64,000 nt of DNA from Leisingera sp. ANG1 (lineage in GTDB: Bacteria; Pseudomonadota; Alphaproteobacteria; Rhodobacterales; Rhodobacteraceae). The DNA lies in assembly GCF_000203975.2 (NCBI RefSeq), contig NZ_AFCF02000001.1, positions 62,001 through 126,000 of the forward strand, given 5' to 3'. This document shows, in pieces, positions 32,360 to 42,182 of the stretch. The position numbers and the translations under genes are program-made. Numbering within the stretch: position 1 is the first letter of the stretch; each line of letters opens with the position of its first letter. The notes beneath the pieces were generated by a model. It searched no databases. It had not been told where the DNA came from and saw only the letters and a program-made list of their open reading frames with translations.

Positions 32360-34546
32360 TCAGGGCCTGTTCTGAACAAAAGCGCGCAGTTCATCGGCGC
32401 AGGCGGCAATGCCCGCCAAAGACTGCGGCGGCAGGCTGCGGGTTTCGGCCAGAAGCGTCAGGATGCCGGGCTGCACCGGGGCAGGGACGGCGGTTTCTTC
32501 GTCTGCCGCAGGCTGCTGTTCGGACATGTCCGCCGGTTCAGGTTCCGTTAGTGCCTCTGTCTGCTGTGCCGCACTCTCTGCCAGCGCAGGCTCCGTCTCT
32601 GCATCGGTCAGGGCATCTGCCTGCATATCCGGCTCTGCTTCCGCGAACACATCCGGCTGGGCATCTTGTCCGGCTTCCGCAAGAACCTCCGCTTCGCCGT
32701 CGTCCTGCGCGTCGTCCCCGCCGCCGTTGAAGCCGGTCGCGAATTCCAGCGCGTCCACCTGACGGGCAGCTTCGTCCAGATCATGCGGCGGGAAGGCTGC
32801 GGCGGGATCAGAGGGCTGATCTTCCTCCGGCTCTGGCGCTGCTTGCACGGACTCTTCTGCGGAAACGGCGAAGTCCAGCGGCTCCTCGGGCTGCAGTCCT
32901 GCAGCTGCAACCAGCGTGTCTTCTGCGGGCTCGGGCTCTGCCTGAGGCTCCGGCTCCGCCACGGGTTCAACTGCGGGGGCAACCTCCTCTGTGAACTCAG
33001 CCGCAGCGGAAGCGGCTTCCGGTTCGGGGTTCTGAACGGCGTCCTGCATTTCTTCTGCTGCAGACAGTCCGGCGGCTGCGGGCACTCCGGCGGCAGTGCT
33101 GTCCTGCGCGAAGTTTTGCGGTTCCGCGGCCAGGTCCTCAGCGGGGGCTGATTCCGCCACGTCCAGGTGCTCCTGACCGCTCAGCGGCGCGATATCCTCC
33201 AGCGGAGCAGGTGCCGTATCGGGGGCTGGGTCTGCTGCCACTTCCTGGCCAGTTTCCTGCGCATCCTCGTGCAGCTGTTGCGCAGCCGCAGGTGGTGTCT
33301 CGGCCGCGGCAGGATCCTCTGTGGAAATGGTTTCCGCCTCTTCCTCCGGTTCGGGCAGATGTTCCTGTCCGGTCAGGGGGGCGATCTCTTCCAGCGGTGA
33401 GGGCTGAGATTCGGGGGTGGTCCCTGCGGCAGCCTCTGGCGCGGTTTCCAAAGTTGCTTCCGCGGCTTCCGGCGCGGCCGCAAGCGCTTCCTCCGCAGGA
33501 GCGGGTGCGCCTGCAAAGGTTTCCTGCAGCTCCTCTGTCCCGTCAGCCGTTTCAGGCGCGGGGTCAGGGTCCGCGGCGGCCTCCGTCAGCTCCGGGGCCG
33601 GCGAATTCTCTTCAATGGCGGCCGGCTCTGCGGCGGCCTGATCCGCAAAAAGATCCTGCGGTGCCTGGCCGGTGGGCTCGGCCGGCTGTTCCGGTGCGGA
33701 ATCACCCTCATGCAGAGCGGCTGCCGCAGCGGTTTCCTGTGTCTGAACCTGAGATGCAGATGCCTCATCGGGCATCACAGCGTCCGCTGCACCGGACAGC
33801 GGTTCCGGGGCTGCTTCAGACGCTGGCAGCGATGGCTCAGGTTGATCCTCAAACGGTGCAGAAGTTGCAGGCGCAGGCGTTTCGGGGGCCTCCGAGGCGC
33901 CGTCCTGGGGGGCCAAACCTGTTGCTGCGATTGCAGGCGGCTCTGCCTCTGCGCCGGATGGCTCCCCTGCGGGGGCCGCTGGCGTCCCGCCGGAGGGGGC
34001 AGTGCTGCCTCCCGCTGCGGGTGGAGCCAGATCCATCTGCATTTGCGGCGCAGCGGCAGCTTCGGGCCGCGGGGAAGCGGGGGCTGGCTCCGGGGATGCG
34101 GAGGCCGGAGGGGCAGCGTCTGCACCGGAGGCTTGCGGGAAACCAACCACATTGCTGTCTTCGGGGGGGGCTTCGGACGCGGCCTCGGCGCTTTGCTCCA
34201 GCGACTGATCCCAGTCATCGCCCAGCTTGTCCGCGGGCGGCGGCGCCTCAACAGCAGGCTCTTCCTCGCCGTCCAGCGGATGCGACAGGCTGGCGACATG
34301 GGCCACGCCCTGCTCGCGCAGCAGTGCCTGCACTTCCTTGATCGACAATCCGTCGACGTGCAGCAGTTTCCTGATCCCGCCCAGCAGCTGCATATCCGCA
34401 GGCCGGTAATAGCGCCGCCCGCCGGCGCGCTTTACAGGTTTTACCTGGGTGAACTTGCTCTCCCAGAAGCGCAGAACATGCGCCTGCACGTCCAGCCAAT
34501 CCGCAACTTCACTGATGGTGCGGAAGGCGTCCGGTGATTTCGACAT
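32360..34546 (-). CDS. MerR-family regulator with a very long acidic disordered tail
   Basis: Protein of 728 residues. Residues about 10-80 form a MerR-type winged helix ([20 protein letters not shown], then [14 protein letters not shown] and [16 protein letters not shown]). The remaining roughly 640 residues are an Ala/Glu/Pro/Asp-rich low-complexity tail with many short repeats, including [14 protein letters not shown] and [14 protein letters not shown]. The C-terminal 45 residues are ordered and helical ([20 protein letters not shown]). MerR proteins next to ihfA are common in this group, but usually much shorter. No effector cysteines are evident. The tail could be a stress- or nucleoid-linked scaffold. 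It follows ihfA on the same strand after 16 bases. Confidence 0.85.
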   Translation of the reverse strand: MSKSPDAFRTISEVADWLDVQAHVLRFWESKFTQVKPVKRAGGRRYYRPADMQLLGGIRKLLHVDGLSIKEVQALLREQGVAHVASLSHPLDGEEEPAVEAPPPADKLGDDWDQSLEQSAEAASEAPPEDSNVVGFPQASGADAAPPASASPEPAPASPRPEAAAAPQMQMDLAPPAAGGSTAPSGGTPAAPAGEPSGAEAEPPAIAATGLAPQDGASEAPETPAPATSAPFEDQPEPSLPASEAAPEPLSGAADAVMPDEASASQVQTQETAAAAALHEGDSAPEQPAEPTGQAPQDLFADQAAAEPAAIEENSPAPELTEAAADPDPAPETADGTEELQETFAGAPAPAEEALAAAPEAAEATLETAPEAAAGTTPESQPSPLEEIAPLTGQEHLPEPEEEAETISTEDPAAAETPPAAAQQLHEDAQETGQEVAADPAPDTAPAPLEDIAPLSGQEHLDVAESAPAEDLAAEPQNFAQDSTAAGVPAAAGLSAAEEMQDAVQNPEPEAASAAAEFTEEVAPAVEPVAEPEPQAEPEPAEDTLVAAAGLQPEEPLDFAVSAEESVQAAPEPEEDQPSDPAAAFPPHDLDEAARQVDALEFATGFNGGGDDAQDDGEAEVLAEAGQDAQPDVFAEAEPDMQADALTDAETEPALAESAAQQTEALTEPEPADMSEQQPAADEETAVPAPVQPGILTLLAETRSLPPQSLAGIAACADELRAFVQNRP

Positions 34547-34562
34547 GGCTTAATTGGTCCCG

Positions 34563-34865
34563 TTACTTACGGTTGCCGTCTGCCACGCGGTCTTTCATCA
34601 GGTGGGAGGGCCGGAAGGTCAGCACGCGGCGCGGCTGGATCGGCACTTCTTCGCCCGTCTTCGGGTTGCGCCCGACCCGGGCCGACTTGTCCCTTACGCT
34701 GAAGGTGCCGAACGAGGAAATCTTAACCTGTTCACCGCGCACCAGGGCATCCGACATATGCTGCAGCATGCTTTCTACCAGCTGTGCGCTTTCGTTGCGC
34801 GACAGGCCGACTTCCCGGAAAACAGCTTCACTCAAATCCATTCTTGTCAGTGTTTTTTCGCCCAT
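34563..34865 (-). CDS. ihfA: Integration host factor subunit alpha
   Basis: DNA-bending protein of 100 residues, normal for IhfA. Diagnostic segments are [50 protein letters not shown], and the beta-arm proline in [18 protein letters not shown]. It pairs with IhfB, encoded elsewhere. The start at 34865 follows GGGGA six bases upstream. Downstream of fabH with about 100 bases between, and just before the MerR gene. Confidence 0.95.
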   Translation of the reverse strand: MGEKTLTRMDLSEAVFREVGLSRNESAQLVESMLQHMSDALVRGEQVKISSFGTFSVRDKSARVGRNPKTGEEVPIQPRRVLTFRPSHLMKDRVADGNRK

Positions 34866-34966
34866 ACCAATCCCCGTTGTTTGCCAAAGCATAGGGCGGA
34901 GGGAATTTCCCTGTCAATATCAATGAATTGCACCGGGGTATTCGGGCGGAAATTAGAGCTGCGCGG

Positions 34967-35938
34967 TTACCAGCGCAGCACAACTGCTCCCCAGGCCAGG
35001 CCGCCGCCGATGGCCTCAGTCACGATCAGATCGCCTTCCTTGATCTGGCCGCGTTCCTTGCCGACCGACAGGGCCAGCGGGATGGAGGCGGCGGAGGTAT
35101 TGCCGTGATCCTGCACGGTAACCACCACGTTGTCCATGCTGAGGCCCATTTTCTTGGCTGTGCCCTGGATGATGCGGATGTTGGCCTGATGCGGCACGAT
35201 CCAGTCGACATCCGCTGCCGACAGGCCAGCACGGTCCAGCGCGGTGTTGGCGGTGGAGGCGAGTTTTTCGACCGCGTGGCGGAACACCTGGTTGCCCTGC
35301 ATCCGCAGATGGCCGGTGGACTGAGTCGACACCCCGCCATCCACGTACAGCAGGTCCTTGTAGCGGCCGTCGGAGTTGAGGTCGGTCGCCAGGATGCCGC
35401 GGTCCGCATTGGTGCCGGGCTGTTCCTGCGCTTCCAGCAGCAGCGCCCCGGCACCGTCGCCGAACAGCACACAGGTGCCGCGGTCGGTCCAGTCCATGAT
35501 CCGGCTGAAGGTCTCTGCGCCGATCACCATCACCCGGTTTGCCTGGCCCGAAGCGATCAGAGCGCTGGCATTGCTGAGCGCATAGACAAAGCCCGCGCAG
35601 ACCGCCTGCACGTCAAAGGCAAAGCCTTTTGTCATGCCCAGCTTGGATTGCACCATGGTGGCGGCGGAAGGGAAGGTGAGGTCGGGGGTGGAGGTGGCCA
35701 CAACAATGGCATCCACATCATCCGCGGTCAGCCCCGCGTCCGCCAAAGCGCGTTCAGCTGCCTTGGCGGCCATATCCGATGTGGTCTCTCCCTCAGCGGC
35801 AAAATGGCGGCGTTCGATGCCGGAGCGGCTGCGGATCCATTCGTCCGTTGTGTCCAGCGTGGCTTCGAATTCCGCGTTTTCAACCACCCGTTCGGGGAGA
35901 TAGTGTCCTGTGCCAACAACTACCGCGCGTCGCGTCAT
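34967..35938 (-). CDS. fabH: 3-oxoacyl-[acyl-carrier-protein] synthase III
   Basis: Condensing enzyme of 323 residues that starts fatty acid synthesis from acetyl-CoA and malonyl-ACP. The catalytic triad is visible: Cys in VCAGFVYALSNA near residue 113, His in VPHQANIRIIQ near 250, and Asn in DHGNTSAASIPLAL near 280. It follows plsX on the same strand with an 18-base gap. Confidence 0.95.
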   Translation of the reverse strand: MTRRAVVVGTGHYLPERVVENAEFEATLDTTDEWIRSRSGIERRHFAAEGETTSDMAAKAAERALADAGLTADDVDAIVVATSTPDLTFPSAATMVQSKLGMTKGFAFDVQAVCAGFVYALSNASALIASGQANRVMVIGAETFSRIMDWTDRGTCVLFGDGAGALLLEAQEQPGTNADRGILATDLNSDGRYKDLLYVDGGVSTQSTGHLRMQGNQVFRHAVEKLASTANTALDRAGLSAADVDWIVPHQANIRIIQGTAKKMGLSMDNVVVTVQDHGNTSAASIPLALSVGKERGQIKEGDLIVTEAIGGGLAWGAVVLRW

Positions 35939-35956
35939 CCGTCTGCCTGCCTATTT

Positions 35957-37069
35957 TCAGTCTTTTTCGGTGGCCGCCCGCATCTCGCGGGGGGCAGTAT
36001 TATCTTGGGTATGCAGGCCGGCAGATGCAACCCGCGCGGCCAGCTTTTCGGCGAATCCGTGCTGTGCCAGCCGGAACGCCAGCTTGACTGCAGCGGAGAC
36101 GCCCGTGGCATCAGCGCCGCCGTGGGATTTCACCACCGTGCCGTTGAGGCCCAGGAACACGCCGCCGTTGACGCGGCGCGGGTCCATCCGCTTGGACAGC
36201 CGTTTCAGCGAGGTCATCGCCAGAACCGCGGCAATCTTGGACAGGAACGAGTACCCGAACGCCTCGCGCAATGCGGTGCGCATCAGGCTGGCGGTGCCTT
36301 CGCCGGTCTTGATTGCCACATTGCCGGTGAAACCATCGGTCACGATCACATCGGCAATATCGCCGGGAATGTCGCTGCCCTCGACAAAGCCGACAAACTC
36401 GTAATTCGCCTGCCCGGCTTGGTCTGAGATAAGCCCGTAGGCCTCCTTCAGCTCGGCGCGGCCCTTGTGTTCTTCGGTGCCGACATTCAGCAAGCCCACG
36501 CGGGGGCGGATGATGTCCATCGAGTTGCGCACGTAAGACGTGCCCATCAGGGCAAATTGCAGCAGATCCTCTGCATCCGCCTTCACGTCGGCGCCGACAT
36601 CCAGCATCACGTTGAAGCCTTGCGGGTTCAGCGAGGGCCAGAGGATCGCAATGGCGGGCCGGTTGACGCCCGGCAGCTTGCGCAGGCGCAGCATCGACAG
36701 CGCCATCAGCGCGCCGGTGTTGCCGCAGGAGACGGCGCCCGAGGCCTCGCCGTTCTTGACCGCATCCAGCGCCGACCACATCGAGGTGCCCTTGCCGTTG
36801 CGCATCACCTGGGAGGGTTTATCCTCCATGGTGACCACATCGCGGACATCGCGGATCTCGACGCGGCCTTTCAGGGCGCGCTTCTTGGCAACCAGCGGTG
36901 TCAGCTGATCCGCGGGCCCGTGCAGGATAAACCCGATTTCCGGGTTCTTTTCTGCAGACATGGCAATGCCGGCCACCACAACTGCGGGGCCGGCGTCTCC
37001 GCCCATGGCGTCAACAGAAATAGTGATGCGGCCGGCTTTTGCCTGATTTTGATCGGGTTTACCCGTCAT
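35957..37069 (-). CDS. plsX: Phosphate acyltransferase PlsX
   Basis: Soluble enzyme of 370 residues that converts acyl-ACP to acyl-phosphate for phospholipid synthesis. Hallmarks are ISVDAMGGDAGPAVVVAG near residue 18, SGAVSCGNTGALMALSMLRL, and NVGTEEHKGRAELKEAY with DGFTGNVAIKTGEG. It lies between rpmF and fabH, the classical rpmF-plsX-fabH order of bacteria. The C-terminus has a polar extension. Confidence 0.95.
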   Translation of the reverse strand: MTGKPDQNQAKAGRITISVDAMGGDAGPAVVVAGIAMSAEKNPEIGFILHGPADQLTPLVAKKRALKGRVEIRDVRDVVTMEDKPSQVMRNGKGTSMWSALDAVKNGEASGAVSCGNTGALMALSMLRLRKLPGVNRPAIAILWPSLNPQGFNVMLDVGADVKADAEDLLQFALMGTSYVRNSMDIIRPRVGLLNVGTEEHKGRAELKEAYGLISDQAGQANYEFVGFVEGSDIPGDIADVIVTDGFTGNVAIKTGEGTASLMRTALREAFGYSFLSKIAAVLAMTSLKRLSKRMDPRRVNGGVFLGLNGTVVKSHGGADATGVSAAVKLAFRLAQHGFAEKLAARVASAGLHTQDNTAPREMRAATEKD

Positions 37070-37106
37070 GCGAAAGCCTGCCTGGCATCAGGATCCTGTC
37101 CGTGGC

Positions 37107-37313
37107 TTACGCCGCGTCCTCGTCGATCTCGATCTCGTCAGCCGCTGCGACGATTTCCTTGTCGTCGTAATGGCCGCAGGAGGGGCATACGTGGTGCGGG
37201 CGCTTCAGCTCGCCGCAGTTGCCGCATTCGTTCGGGTTCGCAGCAACCAGTGCATCGTGCGCGCGGCGGTTGTTGCGGCGCGATTTGGATACTTTGTTCT
37301 GTTGGACGGCCAT
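37107..37313 (-). CDS. rpmF: 50S ribosomal protein L32
   Basis: Ribosomal protein of 68 residues with the standard [21 protein letters not shown]-terminus. The zinc ribbon is [18 protein letters not shown] (two CxxC pairs). An acidic tail follows. It precedes plsX, an arrangement that couples ribosome and lipid synthesis. Confidence 0.97.
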   Translation of the reverse strand: MAVQQNKVSKSRRNNRRAHDALVAANPNECGNCGELKRPHHVCPSCGHYDDKEIVAAADEIEIDEDAA

Positions 37314-37537
37314 GTCTCAACCTTTGTCTGTTTGGGCCTTGGGGCCATCCCCGCGGCGCGATTGCATTCTGTTCGATCAGTCTGACGTGCGTTTAGGCGT
37401 CTGCCCAAGCATTGTCCAACCAAAAATTCCGATGAGCGCGCGAAAATACTGCGAATCTCCGCTGGCGCAAGCTGTTTTTTACGGCAGGCAGAAGGGCGGC
37501 GCCAGAGGCGATTTTCTGCGCTGCAAAAATTCTGCCC

Positions 37538-38074
37538 TCAGTCCTCATCTTTCAGCTGGCCGCGCAGCGCGGCAAGACCGGCGAAGGGCTTGGTGTCCTC
37601 GTCCCGCATCGGCTGCACGCCATCCTCGGCATAAACGGCTTCGCCGAGTTCTGCGCCGTCCTTGCGCGGATAGGCGGGGATATGCAGTGCCAGCGCCTCT
37701 GCCATCACGGCAGCCGGGTCGATGTGTGTGCCCAGCGGTTCGATGCTGTCATCTTCGGGCATTTCGACCTCGGCACCTTCCGGGGTCTCAACGCGGGCCA
37801 GGTAGGTGATCTCCACCTGTTCCTCGATCCGGGTGGTGACCGGCTCCAGCGTCACCACGCAATCCTGCACCACGGTGGCGCCCAGGCGGCCGATCAGTTT
37901 CCAGTCCTTCTTGCCCATCGCCTTGATTTCACCGGTGAAGCGCAGTTTGCGCACTGCGTTCACCCCCATTTCCGCCGCAAGCGCGGTCAGGGTGTCCTTG
38001 TCCGGGATGATTTCAAAGGCAGTCGGGGTGTTCTGAGGCAGGTCCGCGACCCGCAAAGCGGTGCTGTCAGACAT
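37538..38074 (-). CDS. YceD (DUF177) family protein
   Basis: Protein of 178 residues with the DUF177 pattern. A C-terminal acidic segment follows a central core that includes VVQDCVVTLEPVTTRIEEQVEITYL and the later AVMAEALALHIPAYPRKDGAEL. The conserved cysteine of the family lies in QDCVVTLEP. YceD is linked to 23S rRNA or ribosome maturation in some bacteria and normally sits before rpmF, as here, about 220 bases upstream. Confidence 0.88.
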   Translation of the reverse strand: MSDSTALRVADLPQNTPTAFEIIPDKDTLTALAAEMGVNAVRKLRFTGEIKAMGKKDWKLIGRLGATVVQDCVVTLEPVTTRIEEQVEITYLARVETPEGAEVEMPEDDSIEPLGTHIDPAAVMAEALALHIPAYPRKDGAELGEAVYAEDGVQPMRDEDTKPFAGLAALRGQLKDED

Positions 38075-38175
38075 ATTCGGGGACTTTCGTTTCTTGAACC
38101 GGAGGCGGTCATTAGGTAATCGGGTTAAAAGACGTATTCAAGCCGCCGGTCATGGCGGCAGGCTGGGGGGCAGTC

Positions 38176-38649
38176 ATGGTTGCAAAGGCATTTCACTTCA
38201 AGGCCGTTTTGCGCGGCGCAGTATTTGCGGCGGCAGGGCTGGCACTGGCGGCCTGCACGTCCGTCTACCGCAAGCACGGCTATGTGCCGTCGCCGCATCA
38301 GCTGGCCGAAGTGGTGCCGGGCATCGACACACGGGATTCGGTGGCGGAAACCATCGGCATCCCGTCCTCGACCGGCGTGCTGAACGACAGCGGCTACTAT
38401 TATGTCGCCACCCGGTTCCGCCACTACGGGGCCAAGGCGCCCGAGCCGGTGGCACGCGATCTGGTGGCGATCAGTTTCGACACTTCGGGCGTGGTGCAGG
38501 CAATCGAGCGTTACAGCCTGGAGGATGGTAAGGTGGTGCCGCTGGAGCGCCGGGTGACCAGCTCCGGTGTGCAGGACAACACCTTCCTGCGCCAGCTCTT
38601 GGGCAACCTGGGCAACTTTGGCCCCGGTCAGCTGCTGAACAACGAATAA
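38176..38649 (+). CDS. bamE: Outer membrane protein assembly factor BamE
   Basis: Lipoprotein of 157 residues. The lipobox is LALAAC near residue 25. The SmpA/OmlA domain follows (GYVPSPHQLAEVVPGIDTRDSV, IGIPSSTGVLNDSGYYYV). It belongs to the BAM complex that inserts outer-membrane beta-barrels. The start at 38176 has GGGGGG upstream. It is divergent from yceD. Confidence 0.9.
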   Translation: MVAKAFHFKAVLRGAVFAAAGLALAACTSVYRKHGYVPSPHQLAEVVPGIDTRDSVAETIGIPSSTGVLNDSGYYYVATRFRHYGAKAPEPVARDLVAISFDTSGVVQAIERYSLEDGKVVPLERRVTSSGVQDNTFLRQLLGNLGNFGPGQLLNNE

Positions 38650-38713
38650 GCCGGCTTCACTGCTCTGTCACAGCGCATATGTTATGGGCTGAGCCGGAAA
38701 GCTGGAGGCCGCC

Positions 38714-39454
38714 GTGGCGGAACCTGAGATATTGCTGAGCAAGGGGCGCTACCGTGCCCGGCTTGCTGCGGGTGCCGATGATGTGGCGGCGGCACAGGCG
38801 CTGCGGACACTGTGTTTCCGGACCGCCGCCGCCGACAGCGACCCCTTTGACAGCCGGTGCACCCATGTTCTGGTGGAGGAAAAGGCCAGCGGCGCGCTGG
38901 TCTGCTGTTTCCGGCTGCTGCTGCTGGAGGGCGGCGCAGTGCTGGAGCAAAGCTATTCGGCGCAATTCTATGATCTTTCTGCGCTCCAAAACTTTGCGGG
39001 GCGGATGGCGGAGCTGGGCCGCTTTTGCACGCACCCGGAATGGCAGGATCCCGACATCCTGCGTATCGCCTGGGGGGCATTGACGGGCCTTGTAGACGGG
39101 CAGGGGGTGCAGATGCTGTTTGGCTGCTCCTCCTTTGCGGGCACCTCGGCCGAGCCCTACAAGGATGCCTTTGAATTGCTGCGGCAGCGGTATCTGGCGC
39201 CTGCGCAGTGGCGCCCGGCTGAAAGGGCGCCTGAGGTGGTGCGTTTTTCCGTGGAGTCGCCGCGGACGGCAGATGCGAAGAAGGCACTGCAGGCGATGCC
39301 GCCCTTGCTGCGGGCCTATTTGGCGATGGGCGGCTGGGTCAGCGGTCATGCGGTGGTGGACCGGCAGATGAACACGCTGCATGTCTTCACCGGCCTTGAG
39401 ACCGGCGCAATTCCTGACGCCCGCAAGCGGCTGCTGCGGGCAGTGGCCGGGTGA
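38714..39454 (+). CDS. olsB: Ornithine-acyl-ACP N-acyltransferase (OlsB-like)
   Basis: Acyltransferase of 246 residues in the GNAT fold, which forms lyso-ornithine lipid by acylating ornithine with a 3-hydroxyacyl-ACP. Family traits are the N-terminal GRYRARLAAGADDVAAAQALR, CFRLLLLE, ELGRFCTHPEWQ and GCSSFAGT. The GTG start at 38714 follows GGAGG at five bases. OlsA, the second step, is not adjacent. A related hemolysin-like acyltransferase would be the alternative. Confidence 0.82.
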   Translation: MAEPEILLSKGRYRARLAAGADDVAAAQALRTLCFRTAAADSDPFDSRCTHVLVEEKASGALVCCFRLLLLEGGAVLEQSYSAQFYDLSALQNFAGRMAELGRFCTHPEWQDPDILRIAWGALTGLVDGQGVQMLFGCSSFAGTSAEPYKDAFELLRQRYLAPAQWRPAERAPEVVRFSVESPRTADAKKALQAMPPLLRAYLAMGGWVSGHAVVDRQMNTLHVFTGLETGAIPDARKRLLRAVAG

Positions 39455-39458
39455 TTAT

Positions 39459-39479
39459 GAGTATTTCAGGAAAGATGAA
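39459..39479 (+). repeat. 21-base motif after olsB
   Basis: GAGTATTTCAGGAAAGATGAA lies five bases past the stop. Nineteen of its 21 bases recur at 61567-61587, also just past a stop codon. Confidence 0.5.
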
Positions 39480-39523
39480 CGGGGAGCGTTGACGGGATTT
39501 GGCCGCCGGGGTAGCTGGCTGGC

Positions 39524-41332
39524 ATGGCACGTATTCCTCTTTTGCAGATGTCCGGCATTTCCCTCACCTTCGGGGGTGATCCGGTTTTTTCGAACCTTGA
39601 TCTGGTGGTGCAGCCCGGCGACCGGGTGGCGCTGGTGGGCCGCAACGGCTCGGGAAAATCCACGCTGATGAAGGTGATGGCGGGGATTGTTGAAGCCGAT
39701 CAGGGCGACATCGTGGTGCCGCCGGGCAAATCCGTCGGCTACATGGAGCAGGACCCGAAGATGGAGGGGTTCGCTACCTTAGGCGATTTTGCCGCCAGCG
39801 AGTTGGACCCCGGCGAAATGTACAAGGTGGAACGCGCGGGCGAGGGGCTGAAATTTGATCCCGCAAGGCCGGTGGAAACTGCCTCCGGCGGCGAGCGGCG
39901 GCGCGCGGCGCTGGCCAAGCTGATGGCCGAAGCGCCGGACCTGATGCTGCTGGACGAGCCGACCAACCATCTGGATATCGAGGCGATCACCTGGCTGGAG
40001 AATGAGCTCAAAGGCACCCGCGCGGCCTTTGTGCTGATCTCCCACGACCGGGCGTTTCTGCGGGCGCTGACCCGCGCCACCCTGTGGGTGGACCGCGGCG
40101 AGGTGCGCCGCCAGGAAAAGGGGTTTGAGCATTTCGAGGCCTGGCGCGACAAGACCTGGGAAGACGAGGACATGCAGCGCCACAAGCTGAACCGGCTGAT
40201 CAAGTCGGAAAGCCGCTGGGCGGTCGAGGGCATTTCTGCCCGGCGCAAGCGCAACATGGGCCGGGTGCGGGCGCTGCAGGATCTGAAGGCGGAACGCGCG
40301 GGCCAGATTAAGCGCCAGGGTGCGGCTGAGATGGCGCTGGAGGCCGGGCCGAAGTCGGGCCGCAAGGTGATTGAGGCCGAAGGTCTGAGCAAGGCGTTTG
40401 GCGGCAAGGAGATCGTCAGGGATTTCTCACTGAAAGTGCAGCGCGGCGACCGGGTGGCCTTTGTCGGCCCCAATGGCGCGGGGAAAACTACGCTGCTGAA
40501 GATGCTGCTGGGGATGGAAAACCCGGATGCGGGTTCTGTGAAGCTGGGCACCAATCTGGAGATCGCCCTGTTCGACCAGACCCGTGACCAGCTGGACGGC
40601 GATTCGACCCTTTGGGAGAACCTGACGGCCGATCCGCTGCTGGGCATATCCGGCAAGGCTGATCAAGTGATGGTGCGCGGCCAGCCCAAGCATGTGGTGG
40701 GCTACCTGAAGGAGTTCCTGTTCGACGAGCGCCAGGCGCGGGCGCCGGTTCGGTCGCTGTCGGGCGGCGAGAAGGCGCGGCTGTTGCTGGCGCGGCTGAT
40801 GGCGCGGTCCTCGAACCTGCTGGTTTTGGACGAACCGACCAACGATCTGGATGTGGAGACGCTGGACTTGCTGCAGGAGCTGTTGGACAACTACGACGGT
40901 ACTGTGCTTTTGGTCAGCCACGACCGGGATTTCCTGGACCGGGTGGCAACCACCACCATTGCGATGGAAGGCAATGGGCGGGCCACGGCCTATGCCGGCG
41001 GCTGGAGCGATTACATCGCGCAGCGCGGGCCGCTGGAGGTTTCTGAGAAAGCGGAGAAGGTGAAGCCTGCAAAGGCGAAGCCCAAGCAGGAGAGCCAGCC
41101 CAAGGACGGGCTCAGCTTCAAGGAGAAGCACCGGCTGGAGGCGCTGCCTGCGGAGATCGAACGGCTGGAAGCGGAGATCGGCAAGCTGCAGGAGCTGATG
41201 AGCGATCCCGAGCTGTTCACCCGCGAGCCGGTCAAGTTCAAGAAGGCCACCGAGGCGCTGGTGGAGCGGCAGGAAAAACTGGCTGCAGCCGAAGAGGAAT
41301 GGCTGGAGCTGGAGGAGAAGGCTGGGGCCTGA
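39524..41332 (+). CDS. ABC-F family ATPase, Uup type
   Basis: Soluble twin-ABC protein of 602 residues without membrane segments. Two Walker A motifs are GRNGSGKST and GPNGAGKTT. The signature motifs are ASGGERRR and LSGGEKAR, and each cassette has a Walker B ending in LDEPTN. A C-terminal coiled-coil domain of about 80 residues (EAEIGKLQELMSDPELF) marks the Uup branch. ABC-F proteins act on ribosomes, and Uup also on branched DNA. It ends before a perfect hairpin at 41362. Confidence 0.92.
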   Translation: MARIPLLQMSGISLTFGGDPVFSNLDLVVQPGDRVALVGRNGSGKSTLMKVMAGIVEADQGDIVVPPGKSVGYMEQDPKMEGFATLGDFAASELDPGEMYKVERAGEGLKFDPARPVETASGGERRRAALAKLMAEAPDLMLLDEPTNHLDIEAITWLENELKGTRAAFVLISHDRAFLRALTRATLWVDRGEVRRQEKGFEHFEAWRDKTWEDEDMQRHKLNRLIKSESRWAVEGISARRKRNMGRVRALQDLKAERAGQIKRQGAAEMALEAGPKSGRKVIEAEGLSKAFGGKEIVRDFSLKVQRGDRVAFVGPNGAGKTTLLKMLLGMENPDAGSVKLGTNLEIALFDQTRDQLDGDSTLWENLTADPLLGISGKADQVMVRGQPKHVVGYLKEFLFDERQARAPVRSLSGGEKARLLLARLMARSSNLLVLDEPTNDLDVETLDLLQELLDNYDGTVLLVSHDRDFLDRVATTTIAMEGNGRATAYAGGWSDYIAQRGPLEVSEKAEKVKPAKAKPKQESQPKDGLSFKEKHRLEALPAEIERLEAEIGKLQELMSDPELFTREPVKFKKATEALVERQEKLAAAEEEWLELEEKAGA

Positions 41333-41361
41333 GGCCGGTTCCCCAGTTAGGTCAGTACGCC

Positions 41362-41395
41362 TGACCAAATGTTTCGCGCGCGAAACATTTGGTCA
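41362..41395. repeat. Perfect 34-base palindrome between convergent genes
   Basis: TGACCAAATGTTTCGCG pairs with its complement CGCGAAACATTTGGTCA without a mismatch and without a U-run. It lies between the ABC-F and acetyltransferase stops and may work as a bidirectional 3'-end hairpin. Confidence 0.6.
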
Positions 41396-41477
41396 AGGAT
41401 GCTGCCGTAATGATTTGGAAAGTATTAAGAAAGTTGAATCGCGGGTGAAGGCGGCGGGCGCTGGATTTACCCTTTGA

Positions 41478-42032
41478 TTACCCCTGCCGGAGGCGGGCGG
41501 GATTGCCGGTGACGGTCTGGTCCGCGGCGACATCTTTGGTCACCACGGCGCCCGCGCCGACGATGGCGCCGTCGCCGATGGTGACGCCCGGCAGGATGAT
41601 CGCGCCGCCGCCGATCCAGACATCTGCGCCAAGGGTGACGGGAAGGGCGATCTCCAGCCCCGTGGCCCGCAACTCCCTGTCTTTATGGTGCTGGGCGCAG
41701 TAGATCTGCACGTTCGGACCCAGCATAGTGCCATCGCCGATGCTGACGGGGGCGGTGTCCAGAATGGTGCAGCCCGCGTTCATGTAGACGTTGTTGCCTA
41801 GCCGGATGTTGATGCCGTAGGCGCAGTGAAACGGCGCCTCGATCAGGCAGTTTTCACCGTGGGCGGTGAAGAGGTTGGCGAGCGGCGGGCTGAGGTTCTC
41901 AGCCGGGTCAGGCAGTGCGCTGTTGTGCTGATGCACCGCAACCCGGGCCTGGTGGCGCAACGCGGAGAGTTCGCTGTCCAGGCAACAGTACCATTCCCCT
42001 GCCTGCATTTTCTGCCGTTCGGATTTGTTCAT
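41478..42032 (-). CDS. Maltose O-acetyltransferase-like sugar acetyltransferase
   Basis: Left-handed beta-helix acetyltransferase of 184 residues. N-terminal Maa/LacA helices ([22 protein letters not shown]) are followed by hexapeptide repeats such as [11 protein letters not shown] and [31 protein letters not shown]. The catalytic His lies in [10 protein letters not shown]. Such enzymes acetylate maltose, glucose or related sugars with acetyl-CoA. It stands alone upstream of an M-module hairpin region. Confidence 0.9.
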   Translation of the reverse strand: MNKSERQKMQAGEWYCCLDSELSALRHQARVAVHQHNSALPDPAENLSPPLANLFTAHGENCLIEAPFHCAYGINIRLGNNVYMNAGCTILDTAPVSIGDGTMLGPNVQIYCAQHHKDRELRATGLEIALPVTLGADVWIGGGAIILPGVTIGDGAIVGAGAVVTKDVAADQTVTGNPARLRQG

Positions 42033-42090
42033 CGGCGCCTCCTGACCCGGAGTGAAGGGCGGGCGGCATCGATTGTCAATTGCGGGTGTG

Positions 42091-42169
42091 CTCCCGCGCC
42101 CGCAGGCGCCCTGGCTTTGCCAAGGCGCCCTTGTGCGGCCTTGGGCCGGGCACCGCTGGTGCGGTGCCC
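42091..42169. repeat. M-module hairpin repeat, stand-alone copy
   Basis: CTCCCGCGCC at 42091, then a stem GGCGCC.TGGC/GCCA.GGCGCC (42105-42129), TTGTGCGGCCTTGGGCCG, then GGGCACCGC/GCGGTGCCC (42148-42169). About 75 percent of positions outside the stems match the copy at 42943. Confidence 0.6.
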
Positions 42170-42182
42170 GGCGGGCAGCAGC

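Noticed and set aside
32409-34541. Serine- and glycine-rich plus-strand frames opposite the MerR tail
   Set aside because: They mirror the Ala/Glu/Pro-rich tail codons and have no ribosome sites; ihfA and the MerR start fix the coding strand.
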